Under the pieces are notes generated by a model. That model was not told the origin of the DNA. It did not search any database and saw nothing but the letters and a program-made list of their open reading frames with translations. The position numbers and the translations under genes were made by a program. Shown here one piece after another: positions 24,583 to 33,704 of a stretch of 58,840 nt of DNA (its first letter is position 1; every line of letters starts with the position of its first letter). The stretch comes from Fusobacteriaceae bacterium (lineage in GTDB: Bacteria > Fusobacteriota > Fusobacteriia > Fusobacteriales > Fusobacteriaceae): contig CAAFPW010000036.1 in the NCBI GenBank assembly GCA_900764925.1, forward strand, positions 1-58,840, read 5' to 3'.

Positions 24583-26921
24583 GGTTTGAATTAAGAAAAT
24601 TATTTTCTGAAAGGGATAAGCCCTTTGGAGATTTAAAAGCGATAGCTTACTCTACAATAGTGAGTGTAGGACCTTGGATAATCACAAGTGTGAGTTTAAA
24701 TGTGATAGTTTTTTTAGGAAAACTAGCAGATATAAGTAGGTATGAAAAGGTACTCTACACAAGTACCATACTCTATGCCTTTATATTTTCTCAACTTCTC
24801 ACAGGACCTTTCCAATATATAGTAACAAGATATGTTTCTGACTGTGTTTTCAGTAGAAATATACAAAAAATAAGAGGGGCTTATATAGGGATAAGTAAGA
24901 TAATTTTAATCTTAGCTTTTTTCTTGAGTTATTTTTTTATAAGAGGTGGGGAGCTGAGCAGCAACTATAAGATGGTGACCATAGTTCTATTTATAACAAT
25001 GAGCTTATCATGGATAACTATGATATTTGTTTCCCTTTTAAAGAATTATAATTTTATGATAAAGAGCTTTCTCATAGGAAATGTTGTGGCAATTGTCTGT
25101 GTCTATGTTTTTTTTAAATTTCCAAATCTCTATATGAGAGAGAGTATGAGTTTTATAATGGTATTGGGATACACCATAGGGATATTTTTAAATTTTCTAT
25201 TTAACTCTATCTATCTTCTAAAAGTTTTTCAAGGGGAGAGTAGAGAGGATTTTGAATTTTTAGGGTACTTTAAGGGGTATTTTAATCTATTTTTTACAGG
25301 ATTATTTTATTTCTGGGGAGTGTGGGTTCATATAATTGTAAATTGGTATTTGGGAGATTCCTATATCACAGCTAAAATATTTAGAATAGCCCCACTATAT
25401 GAGATAGCTGTATTTTATAGTTTTTGTACAGCTATTCCTAGTATGGTGTATTTTATGATATTTTTAGAAACAAGATTTCTTCCTGTTTATCAAAATTATT
25501 ATAAAGAGGTGTTTTATACAGGGAGCTATGAAAAGATAAAGAAAGCTCTAGAGGAGATGTACAATGCTCTAAGTGAGGAGATATTTTACTCTATGGAGTT
25601 ACAATTTATAATCTCAATAACTTTTATACTAGCTGGAGATCTGATATTTGATTATTTTGGCTTGGATCTATATCTGCTAGAGGTATTTAGATTGACAGTT
25701 CTCTCTGTATATTGTGCTGTATTTGTAGCAATCTATATCACCATATTTCTATATTTTGATTTTAGAGGTTATGCAGCTTTAACAGGGGTGATATTCTTCT
25801 TAACCAATATAATTTTCTCAGTAATTACATCATACCTAGATAGTGAGTATCTAGGGGTTGGTTTTTTCTGCTCAAGTTTTTTGACTTTGATAGTGGCTAT
25901 GTATTTGAATAGAAGAATATTTAATAGTCTGACATATATAACTATGTTTAGAAGAAATTATGAAGTGAAGATAGGAGAAGATTTTTCAAGAAAAGTGAAT
26001 AAACTTATGAATAAAAAGATATATATTTTAATAGTAGGGGCGATAATGTTACTGTTTGGTGGTTGTACCTCATATGACAAGTTAGGATTTAACAATGTCA
26101 CTAAGAGAAACTGGCATACTATGGGAATGTACAGTCAATCTGGGTATGATTTTGATGGATATAACTCTGATGGTTTGGATATCTACGGATTTAATAGAGC
26201 TGGTTGGAATGAATATACAGATAGTGCCTATGATGGTAGAGGGTTTGATAAAAACCATATCCACAGAGTGACAGGAAAAGAGTATGATGAGAGAGGATTC
26301 AATCAAGTTGGACTAAATATTTTTACTCAAAGTGTGTATGATAAGTTTGGCTTTGATGTAGAGGGAAAACATGAAAAAACAGGGACAGAGTACAACGAGA
26401 AAGGCTGGACTTACTATGGATTGAATGAGTTTACTCAAGATTACTATGACAAAGAGGGTTACAATGTAGATGGAGTGAGAGAGGATGGTTTTAAAAGAGA
26501 TGGATGGAATATCTATACAAATACTCTCTATGATGGTAGAGGCTTTGATATAAAGGGTATCCACAGAGTGACAGGAAAAGAGTATGATGAGAGAGGATTC
26601 AACCAAGTTGGACTAAATGTTTTTACTCAGAGTGTGTATGATAAGTTTGGCTTTGATGTAGAGGGGAAAAATAGAAAAACAGGGACAGAGTACAACGAGA
26701 AAGGCTGGACTTACTATGGCTTGAACAGATATACTCAGGACTACTACGACAGAGAGGGTTACAATGTAAATGGAGTAGATGAGAATGGGTATAGAAGAGG
26801 TGAAACTCCTCCAGAAGATGTGGTAGCTGGTGAAATAGAGATAGAAAGTGATGGATATGATAGAGATTGGATTGATGATGAGGGATTTAACAAAGATGGA
26901 ATCTATATAGGGGGGTATTGA
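24570..26921 (+). CDS. pelG: PelG polysaccharide transporter fused to a lipoprotein-like repeat domain
   Basis: Residues 1-475 are PelG. The start MAGIGFELRKLF and about 12 membrane helices match this MATE/Wzx-like exporter. Known PelG proteins end near 455 residues. Here the frame runs on without a stop into Met480-Asn-Lys-Lys, a hydrophobic stretch and LFGGC (Cys499). This is an almost perfect lipoprotein signal and lipobox. Then follow some 280 residues of Gly/Tyr/Asp-rich repeats (GYDFDGYNSDGLDIYGFN type). I see no good ribosome site before Met480, so one long protein is the simplest reading. A re-initiated separate lipoprotein cannot be excluded. The tail would lie in the periplasm or at a membrane surface. 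Confidence 0.9.
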   Translation: MAGIGFELRKLFSERDKPFGDLKAIAYSTIVSVGPWIITSVSLNVIVFLGKLADISRYEKVLYTSTILYAFIFSQLLTGPFQYIVTRYVSDCVFSRNIQKIRGAYIGISKIILILAFFLSYFFIRGGELSSNYKMVTIVLFITMSLSWITMIFVSLLKNYNFMIKSFLIGNVVAIVCVYVFFKFPNLYMRESMSFIMVLGYTIGIFLNFLFNSIYLLKVFQGESREDFEFLGYFKGYFNLFFTGLFYFWGVWVHIIVNWYLGDSYITAKIFRIAPLYEIAVFYSFCTAIPSMVYFMIFLETRFLPVYQNYYKEVFYTGSYEKIKKALEEMYNALSEEIFYSMELQFIISITFILAGDLIFDYFGLDLYLLEVFRLTVLSVYCAVFVAIYITIFLYFDFRGYAALTGVIFFLTNIIFSVITSYLDSEYLGVGFFCSSFLTLIVAMYLNRRIFNSLTYITMFRRNYEVKIGEDFSRKVNKLMNKKIYILIVGAIMLLFGGCTSYDKLGFNNVTKRNWHTMGMYSQSGYDFDGYNSDGLDIYGFNRAGWNEYTDSAYDGRGFDKNHIHRVTGKEYDERGFNQVGLNIFTQSVYDKFGFDVEGKHEKTGTEYNEKGWTYYGLNEFTQDYYDKEGYNVDGVREDGFKRDGWNIYTNTLYDGRGFDIKGIHRVTGKEYDERGFNQVGLNVFTQSVYDKFGFDVEGKNRKTGTEYNEKGWTYYGLNRYTQDYYDREGYNVNGVDENGYRRGETPPEDVVAGEIEIESDGYDRDWIDDEGFNKDGIYIGGY
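26203..26800 (+). repeat. Tandem 300-bp duplication inside the pelG tail
   Basis: The segment CCACAGAGTGACAGGAAAAG ends at 26280 and again at 26580, exactly 300 bases apart, and the flanking sequence stays nearly identical for over 200 bases. It encodes two copies of a 100-residue unit of smaller repeats. The close identity points to recent duplication. Confidence 0.9.
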
Positions 26922-26922
26922 T

Positions 26923-27873
26923 ATGAGATTGAGTAGAGTAATAGCATTGATGTTTTCATTGTCACTTCCCCTCTTGGCTGAGATAGGCGACCTATATTCC
27001 AAAGAGTTAGTGAATTACAAAGGGGTGGATATTTTAAATTTCTATATCCCTGTGGAAGAACAGAACAAGTATAGGACAACTATTGATTATGAAAATGGTA
27101 AGGATATGGATACAATTATTTGGAATGTGGGAGAGGGATATCTTGAGCTAGGTAAGACTTGGGAGCTAGAGTATGATATCGAAAGAAAATTTTATAGAAC
27201 AGATATTGAGAATTATAGAGGTTGGAACAACATTTTCTCTTTTGTAAATGGGAGAGAGGAAACCAATTTTTTAGGTAGGGTATGGGATAGAACTCTTGTT
27301 TTTGGAGTTGAACAGGAGACGTTAGAAGAGAGTACCTTTGATTTTGAAAGATATAAAATTTTTGCTGGATATAGATTTAGAACTCCTGTGGATATAGGTA
27401 TGGGAGGAACATATCTAGGTTTTGATATCTTAGGGAAAAAAGTTTTTAGTACCATAGAGGATGGTTGGGCTGGAGAGATAAATCTTGTCAGTTCAACAGC
27501 CTTAGGATATGGATTCCAACTCTTTAATACAATCTATAATGAGTATATCTCCTATGATAGAGGAGAGGGGTATAGATTGGGTGTAGAATCATACCTTAGA
27601 TGGACGTATGAGTTGAGCTTAGATTTTGCTTTTGCTGTTGAGCTTGGTATGGATATGGATAGATACTTTGGAGATGTAACTCAAGATTACAACACCGAGG
27701 TCTATATCTATCCACATCTTCTATATTCTCATAATTTTACAGATAGATTTAGAGTGTTTGGAGAGATAGGATTACCCTCTTATAAGTTAAAGGAGAGCAA
27801 GGCAGAGCTATATAACTCCAGTGAAGATGGTATTTATTACTATGGCAAGATAGGAGTGGAGTATATCTTTTAG
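26923..27873 (+). CDS. Outer-membrane beta-barrel protein of the Pel locus
   Basis: This is a 316-residue protein with a signal peptide (about 1-18, L-S-L-P-L-L-A-E). Alternating hydrophobic strands continue to the end. It closes with G-K-I-G-V-E-Y-I-F, the aromatic C-terminal end typical of outer-membrane barrels. I do not recognise its family. It lies 1 base after pelG and 8 bases before the glycosidase, so it is a good candidate for the export pore that replaces the PelB barrel. PelB and PelC themselves are not seen. The alternative is a surface adhesin or structural barrel. Confidence 0.75.
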   Translation: MRLSRVIALMFSLSLPLLAEIGDLYSKELVNYKGVDILNFYIPVEEQNKYRTTIDYENGKDMDTIIWNVGEGYLELGKTWELEYDIERKFYRTDIENYRGWNNIFSFVNGREETNFLGRVWDRTLVFGVEQETLEESTFDFERYKIFAGYRFRTPVDIGMGGTYLGFDILGKKVFSTIEDGWAGEINLVSSTALGYGFQLFNTIYNEYISYDRGEGYRLGVESYLRWTYELSLDFAFAVELGMDMDRYFGDVTQDYNTEVYIYPHLLYSHNFTDRFRVFGEIGLPSYKLKESKAELYNSSEDGIYYYGKIGVEYIF

Positions 27874-27881
27874 GAGGAGAG

Positions 27882-28796
27882 ATGAAAAAAATATTAATAG
27901 CCTATATATCATTTTTCTCTCTTCTCTTTGGAGAGATTGAGCCTATGGAAAAGATGAGAGAACTGATTGTAGAGATAGCCAGTAGAGATAGTGAAAAGCT
28001 CATCATACTTCAAAATGGGAGTGAGATTTACTATGATGATGGAGTATTGAATGAGGAGTTTTTACAGTATATAGATGGAGCTGGACAGGAATCCTTTCTT
28101 TTTGGAAGTGGTGGGGTTGTAGATAAAAAAACGCCTAAAGAGGATAGGGAGTACCTACTAAATAATCTAGTTCCATTAGAAGAGAAGGGGAAAAAAATTC
28201 TGACTATAAATTATAGTAAAAATAGGAAAAATAGAAAAGAGATAGAGAAGATAAATAAAAAATATGGTTTTGTGGGGGAGAGTATAAAAGATTTTTCAGC
28301 AGATTCTTTCAACTTGCCTATAAAAGAGTTTAACCTAGATGAAGTGAGAAGTTTAGATGAGGTAAAAAATTTCCTCTATCTACTGAATCCTAGTAAATTT
28401 AATAGTAAAGATGAGTATTTAAGAGCTTTGAAGTCCAGTGAGTATGATCTCTTGATAATAGAGCCGACATTGAATGGGAGTTTTTTTACCAAAGATGAGA
28501 TAGAGCAATTAAAGTATAAAAAAAATGGAAGTAGGAGATTGGTAATAGCCTATTTCAGTATTGGAGAAGCTGAAGATTATAGATATTATTGGGAGAAGAG
28601 TTGGAGTAAAAAACTTCCTGATTGGATAGTGGAAGAGAATGAAAATTGGGAGGGGAATTATATCGTTAAGTATTGGAGCAAAGAGTGGCAAGAGATAGTG
28701 AAGGAGTATCAAAGAAGATTGGAGAGTATAGGTGTTGATGGGTACTATTTAGATACAATAGATAGTTTTCAATACTTTGAAGATTTTTTATTTTAA
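27882..28796 (+). CDS. GH114/TM1410-type glycosidase, apparently circularly permuted
   Basis: This is a 304-residue exported protein (signal peptide about 1-17) at the end of the Pel locus, in the role of the PelA hydrolase that cuts Pel (alpha-1,4 polygalactosamine). In the usual family order the strand with IAYFSIGEAEDYR comes first, then GVDGYYLD, then IILQNG and IDG. Here IILQNG (41-46) and IDG (64-66) come first, and IAYFSIGEAEDYR (222-234) and GVDGYYLDTID (284-294) come last, just before the stop. All parts of the barrel seem present but rotated. The family order is from my knowledge of COG2342 and should be checked by alignment. Confidence 0.8.
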   Translation: MKKILIAYISFFSLLFGEIEPMEKMRELIVEIASRDSEKLIILQNGSEIYYDDGVLNEEFLQYIDGAGQESFLFGSGGVVDKKTPKEDREYLLNNLVPLEEKGKKILTINYSKNRKNRKEIEKINKKYGFVGESIKDFSADSFNLPIKEFNLDEVRSLDEVKNFLYLLNPSKFNSKDEYLRALKSSEYDLLIIEPTLNGSFFTKDEIEQLKYKKNGSRRLVIAYFSIGEAEDYRYYWEKSWSKKLPDWIVEENENWEGNYIVKYWSKEWQEIVKEYQRRLESIGVDGYYLDTIDSFQYFEDFLF

Positions 28797-28810
28797 AAGA
28801 CAACTAAGAA

Positions 28811-28890
28811 AAAAGAGCAAGTAGGTTTCCAAAACTTTTGGTATCTCCTTAACTTGCTCTTTATTTTTTGAACAAAAGTTATTCTTGAAT
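28811..28890 (+). terminator. Terminator of the Pel operon, made from a partial dispersed repeat
   Basis: AAAGAGCAAGT pairs with ACTTGCTCTTT and is followed by ATTTTTT. The 3' part (ACTTGCTCTTTATTTTTTG, then AACAAAAGTTATTCTTGAAT) matches the end of the dispersed repeat at 36459-36618. Confidence 0.75.
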
Positions 28891-28903
28891 TATAGTAATA
28901 TTT

Positions 28904-29233
28904 TTAAAAGAACTCTCCATTGTCGCAGTAGTTTTCTCCTTGTAATGGGAAGAAGATTACACAACAATCTTTATTTCCATTAATTTTTTTAATAAATTTA
29001 GTGATGAAGTCAGCTACCTGTTTTTTAACCTCTGGAGTTCTTTCAAACCAGAAAAGTTCAACAAAAGTATATCCGTCTACAATCTTTCCATCAAAAATGT
29101 ACTCTGTATCAATGTGCTCGATAGTAAACCAAGTTCTATCGCATTTTACAATCTCAGTAAGTCCATCTATAAGCTCCTTACTATTTTCAATAATTGGTTG
29201 TTTAGCCATACCTCTGATTTTTAAATGTGGCAT
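28904..29233 (-). CDS. DUF1904 family protein
   Basis: This is a 109-residue protein starting MPHLKIRGM, the conserved start of DUF1904. Pro2 and Arg7 lie where tautomerase-superfamily proteins have the catalytic N-terminal region. The middle TWFTIEHIDTEYIFDG and the segment FVELFWFERTPEVKKQVADF also fit the family. The function is not established. It lies 23 bases after the M16 protease gene on the same strand, with GGAGG before its ATG, and is probably co-transcribed. Confidence 0.88.
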   Translation of the reverse strand: MPHLKIRGMAKQPIIENSKELIDGLTEIVKCDRTWFTIEHIDTEYIFDGKIVDGYTFVELFWFERTPEVKKQVADFITKFIKKINGNKDCCVIFFPLQGENYCDNGEFF

Positions 29234-29256
29234 ATTATTCCTCCTTAAAATTATAA

Positions 29257-32007
29257 TTATAACTCCTCTTTTTCAGGGATTAATGTAACATCAATATAGT
29301 TGTTAAGGTTGATAGCCTTTTGATTCACTCTCCATAGATTATCTTGAGTCATCATCTCACTATATTCAGTTGGAGATGCTACTTTATAATCTGGGATAGT
29401 TATTTTTTGATATAGATATCTGAACCAAAAACTATTCTCTTTTACCTCTGTATTATACGATAATTCATAATTTTTTACAACACTATTAATTTTTTCCTCT
29501 TTGATATCCTTGTATAAAAGGGTATTTAAAGTTTCAAATACAGCTTTTTTTATCTCCTCAATTCGATTGATATCACAACTATATGAGATAATCAGCTTAT
29601 CTTCACCATAGTTATTAGGTGAGAGTGTAACTCTTGAAGATATTGAGTAAACTCCACCAATCTTTTCTCTAATATCCTCTATTAGAGCAATATTTAACAC
29701 TTGAGAAAATCCACTATAAAGTGTTTTCTCTTCATAACCATAATGAGAGTTGTATGGGAAAATAAGTGTAACTGTGGCTTTTTTATCCACTCCCTTAATG
29801 ACATCTTTTTTAACTACTCCCTTTGGAATATTTAGATTTAGAGGTTTTGGAGTAGAGTTGTCATCTCCTGCTGGGAGAGAGGCTATATATTTTTTGAGAT
29901 AGTTTTCTAAAACATTTTTCTCAAAGGCACCTACCACAACTAGATTAAATTTAGAGAAGTCATCAAACTTATCTCTATACTCCTTTAAAATCTGATCTTT
30001 ATTTAACAATTTGATATCTTCTAAAGTTAGTGGGATTCTTCTAGGATGATTTCCACTATATATTTTATTTATCTCATCACTATATAGAGTTTTAGGGGAG
30101 TTATTTCTATTTGTGATACTCTCTTTTAACTCCTCTATACTATTATTGTAGATTACCTCATCAACTTTAGGTTGATAGATTAGATAGTTCATATATTCCA
30201 ATGCAGTAGAAAGATTATCCCTATCAGTTGTGATTAAAAATCCCTGCTCATAATCATCTATATATGAAGATATGGAGAAGTTTTTCCCCTTCATAAATGT
30301 CTCTATATCCTTAGGCATTAGGTTTCCAGCCCCTGATTGCTCAATTATAGATGTGGCTATAAGAGAGTTGATAAATGAGGAATAGTTATCATTTGAACTT
30401 CCCTCCTCCTTAAAAAACTTAATAAATATTCTGTCCTTGTCAAAATCTGTCTTTTTAGTGTAAACCTTTACTCCATTTGAAAGAGTGTAGTTATTTTCAC
30501 TTGTTTGGATAATCTCCCCAGCTTTGATATCCAATTGTGTTAAATTTATTGGCTTAATAGAGAAATCAAAGCTCTCTTTGGAGTTGAGACTATTTTGTAC
30601 AATCTCCTTTAATTGTAGGTTGTCGACACTTCCCTGCTCTGTACTTGTAGTTAAGAAGTAGAGAGAGTTTTCTTTATAGATTTTCTTGATTCTTTTGTTT
30701 AGATCTTTAGGTGTGATAGAGTCTAAAAGTTTAGAGTAAATTTCAAACTCATCCTCTATATCCATAAAACTCTCACCACTCATCACATGCTCTACCAAAG
30801 AATCAGCATAGGTTTCATGGGTGATACTCTCTCTATTGGCTAAGAGATTTTTATAACTGTTGAGTAGATTCTCTTTTTCTAGTTTTAATTCATACTCACT
30901 CACCCCATTGAGAGATGAAGATTTTAAAAATTGATTGAGTAGAGTGATACCCTCATTCAATCTATCATTTTTTATCACAATAGCAGAGGTAAATATATCT
31001 CTACTATTACTTATATCATACTTATATACAAGAGCTTGTAAAAATGGTGTATTATCATTTTTTTGCATATTGGATAATCTCGTATTTAAGATATTGAAGA
31101 GAAGTTGATCAACTATGGATTTTTTCATACTCTTTTCATCTTTTATAACCTCTCTATCCAAAATTTTGGTAATGGTAAAGGTATTGTATCTAATCTCATC
31201 ATCAGCAAAGGTTATATACTTATCCTTGAGAGATTTTATTTTGTAATCTTTAGGTGAACTACCTTTTTTAGAGCCTTCATAGTTGAAGGATTTATGTATA
31301 TAATTTTCAACTTGGTTTGTATCAAAATCTCCCACAGCTACAATGGAGATATTTTCAGGTTGATACCACTTTTCATAGAACCCTCTTACCAATTCAGGAG
31401 TAGCTCCATTGATTATCTCAGGGAGTCCAATTGGGAATCTATCATAGTATCTTGAACCTTCAAATAGAGCTTTTTTCTGTACATCTCCCAATCTTTGAGC
31501 AAGTCCCTGTCTAAGTCTCCACTCCTCAATTACAACTTTTTTCTCGCTCTCTATCTCTTGAGGATTGAGGGTAGCTTCACTTGCCCACTCTCTCAAAACT
31601 TCTACCCCATCTTCCAACTCCTTTGGAGTAGTTGGAACAAGAAGCTTGTAGACTGTTCTGTCAAAAGAGGTATAGGCATTTAGATCCCCACCAAAACTGA
31701 GTCCAATTGATTGAAGATATTTAATCATCTCGTTTTTTTCAAATTTTGTAGTACCATTGAAAGCCATATGTTCCATGAAGTGTGCTATTCCTTGCTCGTT
31801 ATCCTCCTCCATAAGAGAACCTGTTTTCACAATTAGATTTAACATAGCTTTGTCTTCTGGTTTGCTATTTTTATAGATATAGTAGTGTATTCCATTTTCT
31901 AGTTTTCCAGAGATCAATCTATCACTCTCTTTCAATCTATTAGCAAAAGCTACAATTGAAAGGGTTAAAAATAGTATAAAAAGTATAATTTTTTTAAAAA
32001 TTCTCAT
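29257..32007 (-). CDS. M16 family zinc protease (pitrilysin/PqqL-like), exported
   Basis: This is a 916-residue two-lobed metalloprotease. The start is ATG 32007 (GGAGG site), which gives a signal peptide (M-R-I-F-K-K then a hydrophobic core ending A-F-A-N). The inverted zinc motif HFMEH is at 76-80, with the distal Glu in EKKVVIEEWRLRQG. A second M16 lobe without zinc motif occupies the C-terminal half (NNYTLSNGVKVYTKK on). It should be periplasmic and degrade peptides or small proteins. Sequence cannot give substrates. DUF1904 follows in the same operon. Confidence 0.93.
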   Translation of the reverse strand: MRIFKKIILFILFLTLSIVAFANRLKESDRLISGKLENGIHYYIYKNSKPEDKAMLNLIVKTGSLMEEDNEQGIAHFMEHMAFNGTTKFEKNEMIKYLQSIGLSFGGDLNAYTSFDRTVYKLLVPTTPKELEDGVEVLREWASEATLNPQEIESEKKVVIEEWRLRQGLAQRLGDVQKKALFEGSRYYDRFPIGLPEIINGATPELVRGFYEKWYQPENISIVAVGDFDTNQVENYIHKSFNYEGSKKGSSPKDYKIKSLKDKYITFADDEIRYNTFTITKILDREVIKDEKSMKKSIVDQLLFNILNTRLSNMQKNDNTPFLQALVYKYDISNSRDIFTSAIVIKNDRLNEGITLLNQFLKSSSLNGVSEYELKLEKENLLNSYKNLLANRESITHETYADSLVEHVMSGESFMDIEDEFEIYSKLLDSITPKDLNKRIKKIYKENSLYFLTTSTEQGSVDNLQLKEIVQNSLNSKESFDFSIKPINLTQLDIKAGEIIQTSENNYTLSNGVKVYTKKTDFDKDRIFIKFFKEEGSSNDNYSSFINSLIATSIIEQSGAGNLMPKDIETFMKGKNFSISSYIDDYEQGFLITTDRDNLSTALEYMNYLIYQPKVDEVIYNNSIEELKESITNRNNSPKTLYSDEINKIYSGNHPRRIPLTLEDIKLLNKDQILKEYRDKFDDFSKFNLVVVGAFEKNVLENYLKKYIASLPAGDDNSTPKPLNLNIPKGVVKKDVIKGVDKKATVTLIFPYNSHYGYEEKTLYSGFSQVLNIALIEDIREKIGGVYSISSRVTLSPNNYGEDKLIISYSCDINRIEEIKKAVFETLNTLLYKDIKEEKINSVVKNYELSYNTEVKENSFWFRYLYQKITIPDYKVASPTEYSEMMTQDNLWRVNQKAINLNNYIDVTLIPEKEEL

Positions 32008-32095
32008 CAGTCCCTCCTTAGTAAGTAACTCTCTTTTAAGGTATTTTAACATATTTTACCTCATAAAGCTATTGTAATATGGAAGGAAAAAACAC

Positions 32096-32124
32096 TTGAT
32101 TATTTCAGTATTATAAATTACAAT
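32096..32124 (+). promoter_or_regulatory. Candidate promoter of the sensor-LytTR operon
   Basis: TTGATT (32096-32101), 17 bases, TACAAT (32119-32124). Confidence 0.55.
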
Positions 32125-32162
32125 CTATTAAAATAATATTTAATTGGAGAGGAATGGTATAG

Positions 32163-33704
32163 TTGATTAAACAAAAAAATATAGGAATAATTCTATTGTT
32201 TACAATTATTTTTTCAGTAATATCTTTATATATTTCAAAGGATCAAAGGGATTTCATATATGTAGTGCCTCAGATAAAAAACTTAGAGGTGTTGAATCCC
32301 AATTCTGGTAATTATACTTTGGAAAGTTTAAATTCCAACATTAAAACTGATGAGGTAAAACGGCTCAATATTTTAAATGGAACTGTTTTTTACAATGTTC
32401 CAAATGGAGAGTATAAAATAACTGGAGAGTATTTTAACGAAAGAGATGAGATAATGCTCAAGAAGGAGAAGGACTGGGAAAAGGTGTATCTCAATCTGGA
32501 AGGGGTAAACTTTACAAAGCTAGAGGAGAAATTTTTACTCTTTCTAACTTTTTTATTGGTTGGATTCAATATCTATCTCTATAAAAATATTCGTAAGAGA
32601 TTACCTAAGAAAAATATTTTAACAACGATTTTTTATTTGTTGACATTGAAGATACTCTTAAGCTTGAGATTGTTTCCTAATAACAACTTTTTAATCTTTG
32701 TAGATTTTTTGATGATGAGGGTAACCCTATATCTGATGATATTCTACTTCTTGGATTTTATATTTCCCAAAAGATTAAAAAAGGTAAGAGTGGTAACCTA
32801 TGGTATTTTAGGGATAATATATTTTTATAATTTGGTGATCGGAATTATAATCTGTTCACCACAGTTTTTAGTTTATTTATTAGATAGGCATATAGAGTTT
32901 TTGAGATTCCTATCCTTTTTGAGAAAAAATATTGATTTAAGTAGAGTGATGTTTTTATTGTTGGCTATCACTTTTTTCTACAACGGTAGAAAAATAAAAA
33001 AAGAGAATATATTTAGTTGGGGAGTTATCTGGTTTTCGTTCCTTTTGTTAGAGTTTTTTCCTGTACCAGAGAACTTAATCTATTTTATAGATCTGATGGA
33101 GCTGTTTTCTATATATTGGTTTTTGGTATTCTATACCTTTAAAGTGTATAGTAAAAATGTGTTGAGGACAATACTTTACTCTGTGGCAATTACCTTGAGC
33201 TATGTTTCTCTTTTCTATTTTAAAAGTATAACTGAATCAGCTATTATTTTAGGAACAGTTATCCTATTTGATTTTTATGCAATCAATATCAATAGAGTGA
33301 TGTATGTAGAGACTTTGGCTGTGGAGCACATCTATAATAGATTGTGTCTCACTAATACCATTGAGGAGTTTGAACATCTTTTAGCTGAGGAGATAAAAAA
33401 AGAGGTATCCATAGAAAATATATTGGTAAAAATCCTGATCTATAAGCAGGATATAGATAGATATGTAGATGAGAACTTAGAGGAGAGCAACTTGCTACCA
33501 AGGGAGTACTTAAAACTAAAGGAGTTTGATTATGCCTACAAGATAGGTTTTAATAAAAATAGGGAGATAGCTTTAGTATTTATAAAAGAGAGTGAAAATA
33601 CTCTATCTCTAGGGGAGCAAAACTTTTTATCAGAGCTATTTTTAAAGAGTGCAAATATAATCAATAGATTGAGATTGGAATATCTTTATAGGGGGTTGAA
33701 ATAG
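32163..33704 (+). CDS. Polytopic membrane sensor-like protein
   Basis: This is a 513-residue protein with a TTG start; GGAGAGG lies about 13 bases before and no ATG fits. It has an N-terminal helix, an extracytoplasmic domain of about 95 residues and seven or eight membrane helices (about 125-370). A soluble C-terminal domain of about 140 residues has a GAF-like pattern (I-E-E-F-E-H-L-L-A-E-E-I-K-K and later F-L-S-E-L-F-L-K-S-A-N-I-I-N-R). No kinase or cyclase motif is visible. The plan recalls 7TM sensor proteins. The LytTR regulator starts at the very next base, so the pair probably signals together by contact or ligand. Confidence 0.75.
   Translation: MIKQKNIGIILLFTIIFSVISLYISKDQRDFIYVVPQIKNLEVLNPNSGNYTLESLNSNIKTDEVKRLNILNGTVFYNVPNGEYKITGEYFNERDEIMLKKEKDWEKVYLNLEGVNFTKLEEKFLLFLTFLLVGFNIYLYKNIRKRLPKKNILTTIFYLLTLKILLSLRLFPNNNFLIFVDFLMMRVTLYLMIFYFLDFIFPKRLKKVRVVTYGILGIIYFYNLVIGIIICSPQFLVYLLDRHIEFLRFLSFLRKNIDLSRVMFLLLAITFFYNGRKIKKENIFSWGVIWFSFLLLEFFPVPENLIYFIDLMELFSIYWFLVFYTFKVYSKNVLRTILYSVAITLSYVSLFYFKSITESAIILGTVILFDFYAININRVMYVETLAVEHIYNRLCLTNTIEEFEHLLAEEIKKEVSIENILVKILIYKQDIDRYVDENLEESNLLPREYLKLKEFDYAYKIGFNKNREIALVFIKESENTLSLGEQNFLSELFLKSANIINRLRLEYLYRGLK

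Noticed and set aside
26007..26921. Separate lipoprotein gene inside the pelG frame
   Set aside because: There is a lipobox-like signal but no ribosome site within the right distance of Met480 and no stop before it. I annotated a fusion and kept the alternative in the text.
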